This document shows, piece by piece, positions 6,655-8,704 of a DNA stretch of 8,704 nucleotides. The stretch covers positions 1 through 8,704 of the forward strand of contig JANXTJ010000207.1 of the NCBI GenBank assembly GCA_025352485.1. Reading direction: 5' to 3'. This stretch comes from Salinibacterium sp. GTDB lineage: Bacteria; Actinomycetota; Actinomycetes; Actinomycetales; Microbacteriaceae. Both the position numbers and the translations under genes were made by a program. Under the pieces are notes generated by a model. That model was given only the letters and a program-made list of their open reading frames with translations. It was not told the DNA's origin and searched no databases. How positions within the stretch are numbered: the stretch's first letter is position 1; each line of letters opens with the position of its first letter.

Positions 6655-6670
6655 TGGCTGCTCCATGGGT

Positions 6671-6691
6671 ACCGGAAAATCGCAATCCGGT
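6671..6691 (-). other. Small inverted repeat just before purH
   Basis: On the minus strand ACCGGA (6691-6686), a 9-base loop and TCCGGT (6676-6671) can form a 6 bp hairpin, ending about 16 bases before the chosen purH start. It could be a 5' structure or an operator. Beyond this, the 134-base purN-purH gap shows no convincing promoter or gene. Confidence 0.2.
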
Positions 6692-6788
6692 CCGGCCCAG
6701 GCGAACGGCCGAATCAGTCAAAGCCGCTTCCCGATGGAACCCCATCCGAACGCCAGTCGCGACAGGTTGATGGTATCAGCGCTCGGGC

Positions 6789-7382
6789 TCATCGCCGGGA
6801 GTGGAGGCCGAGCTCGACGACGCCGTTGGCGATATCCAGAACCGCCTGAATCAGCAGCCGGCGCTCGACCGGCTTGATGCGCTCGTGCAAATGCTCCTCG
6901 GTATCGCCGGGGTGGATGGGGATCCGCTCCTGCGAGATGATCGGCCCGGTGTCTACACCGTTGTCGACGATGATCACGCTCGCGCCGGTCTCGGTAACCC
7001 CTGCCTGCATGGCATCCCGCACGGCGTGTGCCCCCGGAAACTCCGGAAGGTAGGCCGGATGCGTGTTGATGAGGTTCGGAGACAGCGCGGCCACCACCCG
7101 CGGCGGCAGCAATTTCATGAACCCGCTGAGCACCACGAGGTCGGGCTGCCACAGTCGCACCTGTTCGAGCAACGCGTCGCCCCAGGCATCCCTGTCGGCG
7201 AAATTCGACATCGCGACCGAGAACGTCGGGACGCCGAACTCCTCGGCATGCTCGAACCCTTCGGCATCGCGGTCGGCCCCGACCACCACCACGCGAGCCG
7301 GGAACTCGGCGTCTTGGGCGGCGTCGAGCAGCGCGCGGAGATTGGATCCGCCGCCCGAGATGAGGACAACGATGCTGAGCAT
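6789..7382 (-). CDS. purN: Phosphoribosylglycinamide formyltransferase
   Basis: PurN transfers a formyl group from 10-formyl-THF to GAR, the third step of purine synthesis, in the cytoplasm. The 197-residue protein is of normal length. It shows the phosphate-binding ISGGGSNLRALL near the N-terminus, VLSGFMKLLPP, the catalytic INTHPAYLPEFPG with Asn106 and His108, and VDTGPII with Asp144. These numbers equal those of the E. coli catalytic residues when the start is ATG 7382. That supports this start over the in-frame GTG 7388 (two residues longer), for which the AGG upstream would be too close. The gene lies 78 bases after the DUF6350 gene and 134 before purH, in the conserved actinobacterial sucD-DUF6350-purN-purH order. 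Confidence 0.97.
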   Translation of the reverse strand: MLSIVVLISGGGSNLRALLDAAQDAEFPARVVVVGADRDAEGFEHAEEFGVPTFSVAMSNFADRDAWGDALLEQVRLWQPDLVVLSGFMKLLPPRVVAALSPNLINTHPAYLPEFPGAHAVRDAMQAGVTETGASVIIVDNGVDTGPIISQERIPIHPGDTEEHLHERIKPVERRLLIQAVLDIANGVVELGLHSRR

Positions 7383-7388
7383 TCGCAC

Positions 7389-7394
7389 AGCCTA
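7389..7394 (-). promoter_or_regulatory. Possible -10 element of a leaderless purN transcript
   Basis: The minus strand reads TAGGCT-GTGCGA-ATG. TAGGCT fits TAnnnT and ends 6 bases before ATG 7382. No convincing -35 lies at 16-18 bases. The same bases contain an AGG that could act as a weak Shine-Dalgarno (8-base spacer), so a normal leadered start is equally possible. Confidence 0.25.
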
Positions 7395-7460
7395 TCGCTG
7401 GCCCTGTGCCGATTCGCGGCGTCGAACGGTCAACAACCCGAGGGTCGCTGCGGTGGCCAG

Positions 7461-8594
7461 CTAGAGCGCGGCAGCCCAGCCGACGGCCCACGGATCTGGC
7501 CCGACCTGAGTCAGGCGCCCCGGCCCCGCCGCACCGGCAGACGCCCAGGCGAGCAAGCCGAGCGCCCCGCCGCCGACGATTCCGATTCCGAGACCCGCGA
7601 GCAGGAAGAGTGCGCCCTGCGTCTGACGGGCAAGCGCTGGACCGAGAATCACGCCGACCAGAAACCCCACAACCACGGGCACGAGCAGGCCGAGAAAACC
7701 GAAAGAAAGTTGCCCGGCGGGCAACCCGCCGAGGATCGGGATCGCCGGGAGCGGCCCGAGCCGGGTGCCCAGTGGTGACACCGCCGAACCGGTGCCGAGG
7801 GCGAAACCGGGGCCGATGAGCCAGCTGGCCGCCCAAATCACCATGTTGGGCAGGAAAGCAATCTGTGCGAGCGTGATCGCGATACCGCCGAGAACCTCGC
7901 TGTGCAGGCTCTCGTAGAGGGTGATGATTTTCGCGTAGGAAACGGCGATCAGCCCTGCAAGGGCGATGGGCGCGAACGCGACGATACCGGCCGCCGCCGC
8001 CGCACCACCGCGCAGGGCCACTCCGACGGTGGCGCGAACGTCGGGCCGCAAGCGGTCGGCGAGCGCGAACGGTCGGCCAGCCCCCCGTTCCCGGCCGGCC
8101 TGGCGCACTCCGACGGCAAGCCCGATGGCGAAGATCGCGGTGGGTAGCACCGTGGACTGCCAGAGCGAGGCACTGGCATCCGGATGCCGCGCCGAAATCG
8201 ACACCGCGAACGACACCAGCCCAAAGGTGCCGAGCGAGGCCAGCTCGCCCAGTACCCGGAATCGGGTCTCGGCGATGCGCCGCCCGGCCCGCACTCCGAG
8301 CAGCACGGTCAGTAGCGCGAACCCGAGCGCCGCGATCGTGATCGTTGCCGGAGCGCCAGCCTGGGCGAAACCGAGGCCAGCGGCAGTGGAGGGGTCGAGC
8401 ACCATCGTGATGTCAACGCCATGCCCGACCAACCAGAGGTCGACGGCGGCCCGCCAAAATGTCGTCCAGTCGATCGCGAAACCGTATTGCGCGCCCCAGA
8501 GAAACGTCAGCGGAACGAGCGGGATGGCGATCCCGATCGCGACAACCAGCAACGCCTCGAAGGCCGCGAAGAGCACGGTGAGCTGACGGTTCAC
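7461..8594 (-). CDS. DUF6350 polytopic membrane protein (PerM family)
   Basis: A 377-residue integral membrane protein with about eight hydrophobic segments (near 8-31, 83-101, 119-134, 147-164, 192-216, 233-259, 297-318, 326-351). DUF6350 hallmarks are WLVGHG (54-59) and a conserved run around 249-291: FLPN, W254, the GPGF box (261-264), SP, LPAIP and GGLP. The mycobacterial member of this family and neighbourhood, PerM (Rv0955), is known to affect cell division and persistence. That role is carried over here by family and position, not shown by the sequence. It begins at a GTG 44 bases after the sucD stop; an in-frame ATG upstream is absent, and the GAGG before the GTG is very close (2 bases), so the start is less certain. 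It ends 78 bases before purN. The C-terminus (after about 352) is a short Gly/Ala/Pro-rich tail. Confidence 0.88.
   Translation of the reverse strand: MNRQLTVLFAAFEALLVVAIGIAIPLVPLTFLWGAQYGFAIDWTTFWRAAVDLWLVGHGVDITMVLDPSTAAGLGFAQAGAPATITIAALGFALLTVLLGVRAGRRIAETRFRVLGELASLGTFGLVSFAVSISARHPDASASLWQSTVLPTAIFAIGLAVGVRQAGRERGAGRPFALADRLRPDVRATVGVALRGGAAAAAGIVAFAPIALAGLIAVSYAKIITLYESLHSEVLGGIAITLAQIAFLPNMVIWAASWLIGPGFALGTGSAVSPLGTRLGPLPAIPILGGLPAGQLSFGFLGLLVPVVVGFLVGVILGPALARQTQGALFLLAGLGIGIVGGGALGLLAWASAGAAGPGRLTQVGPDPWAVGWAAAL
8175..8188. repeat. Perfect 14-bp palindrome GGCATCCGGATGCC inside the DUF6350 gene
   Basis: Two back-to-back copies of the heptamer that recurs through the window (GGCATCC and its complement GGATGCC) form a perfect palindrome. 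In frame it encodes His-Pro-Asp-Ala. It is probably a product of codon choice and not a site. Confidence 0.4.
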
Positions 8595-8638
8595 TGCCTC
8601 AACCCCATGAGCCCACGGTACAGGCTCGGCGGCTCGGG

Positions 8639-8704
8639 CTACAGCGCCGCAAGAACCTCGCGCATGAGGGTCGCAGTCTCGCTGGGCGTCTTGCCGACCT
8701 TCAC
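8639..8704 (-). CDS. sucD: Succinate-CoA ligase alpha subunit, C-terminal end (5' part outside window)
   Basis: The last 21 codons and TAG stop (8641-8639) of a gene entering from the right. The peptide VKVGKTPSETATLMREVLAAL matches the conserved C-terminus of SucD, which has a VGKTPSET motif followed by a short helix. The enzyme interconverts succinyl-CoA and succinate with nucleotide phosphorylation in the TCA cycle, as a complex with SucB/SucC-type beta subunits. Its place upstream of DUF6350, purN and purH is the known actinobacterial order. The fragment is short, so motif and context together carry the call. Confidence 0.85.
   Translation of the reverse strand: MKVGKTPSETATLMREVLAAL

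Noticed and set aside
6700..6730. TTGACT in the purN-purH gap as a -35 of a purH promoter
   Set aside because: No TAnnnT element lies 16-19 bases downstream of it.
7390..7440. TTGACC upstream of purN as a -35 paired with TAGGCT
   Set aside because: The spacing is about 33 bases, far beyond a usable promoter spacer.
6801..7778. Plus-strand open frame of 325 codons
   Set aside because: It is antisense to purN and the DUF6350 gene, with a charged low-complexity product and no motif.
6718..7836. Minus-strand open frame of 372 codons spanning the DUF6350-purN junction
   Set aside because: It is an alternate frame of two recognisable genes. Its product is dominated by Arg, Gly, Ala and Pro, typical of a shifted GC-rich frame.
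8595..8638. GAGCC/GGCTC hairpin between sucD and the DUF6350 gene as a terminator
   Set aside because: The stem is 5 bp with a 9-base loop and no U-run, and the gap is short. Cotranscription is more likely.

Overview
The window comes from a high-GC actinobacterium, most likely a Micrococcales member close to Microbacteriaceae. The base composition, the frequent GTG starts, the protein sequences and the gene order sucD - DUF6350/PerM - purN - purH all point that way. The family assignment is inference. Every supported gene lies on the minus strand, so the biological order runs from the right end (8704) to the left end (1). I see no rRNA, tRNA, CRISPR array, transposase or integrase.

Right half, in transcription order: the last 21 codons of sucD (8704-8639, TCA cycle); a polytopic DUF6350 membrane protein, the PerM family linked to cell division (8594-7461); purN (7382-6789) and purH (6654-5008), which carry out an early and the last two steps of IMP synthesis; and, 32 bases after purH, a dimethylargininase whose catalytic domain is fused to an N-terminal four-helix membrane module (4975-3752). 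The first four genes are a conserved actinobacterial neighbourhood. The membrane-fused dimethylargininase is the accessory gene here.

Middle (3751-3398): 354 bases with no large gene, but not empty. Reading leftward there is a candidate promoter (3725-3697), a 44-codon small ORF with a strong Shine-Dalgarno (3635-3501), three short arms directly after its stop that can form either of two mutually exclusive hairpins (3499-3464), and a TACGTA-centred palindrome (3457-3446). The layout resembles a leader-peptide or attenuation region controlling the transporter genes downstream.

Left half: two ABC exporter half-transporters in tandem (3397-1571 and 1574 to beyond position 1), joined by a GTGA start/stop overlap with a strong internal ribosome binding site. 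The second is cut by the window edge just after its Walker B motif. Their nucleotide-binding domains carry complementary defects: Asp at the catalytic-Glu position and Glu at the Q-loop in the first, and VSAGQ instead of LSGGQ in the second. Both Walker B and signature defects fall in the same composite ATP site, as expected for an asymmetric heterodimeric exporter with one degenerate and one competent site.

The strongest candidate for something undescribed is the small ORF plus alternating hairpins ahead of the exporter pair. The membrane-tethered dimethylargininase downstream of purH comes second.
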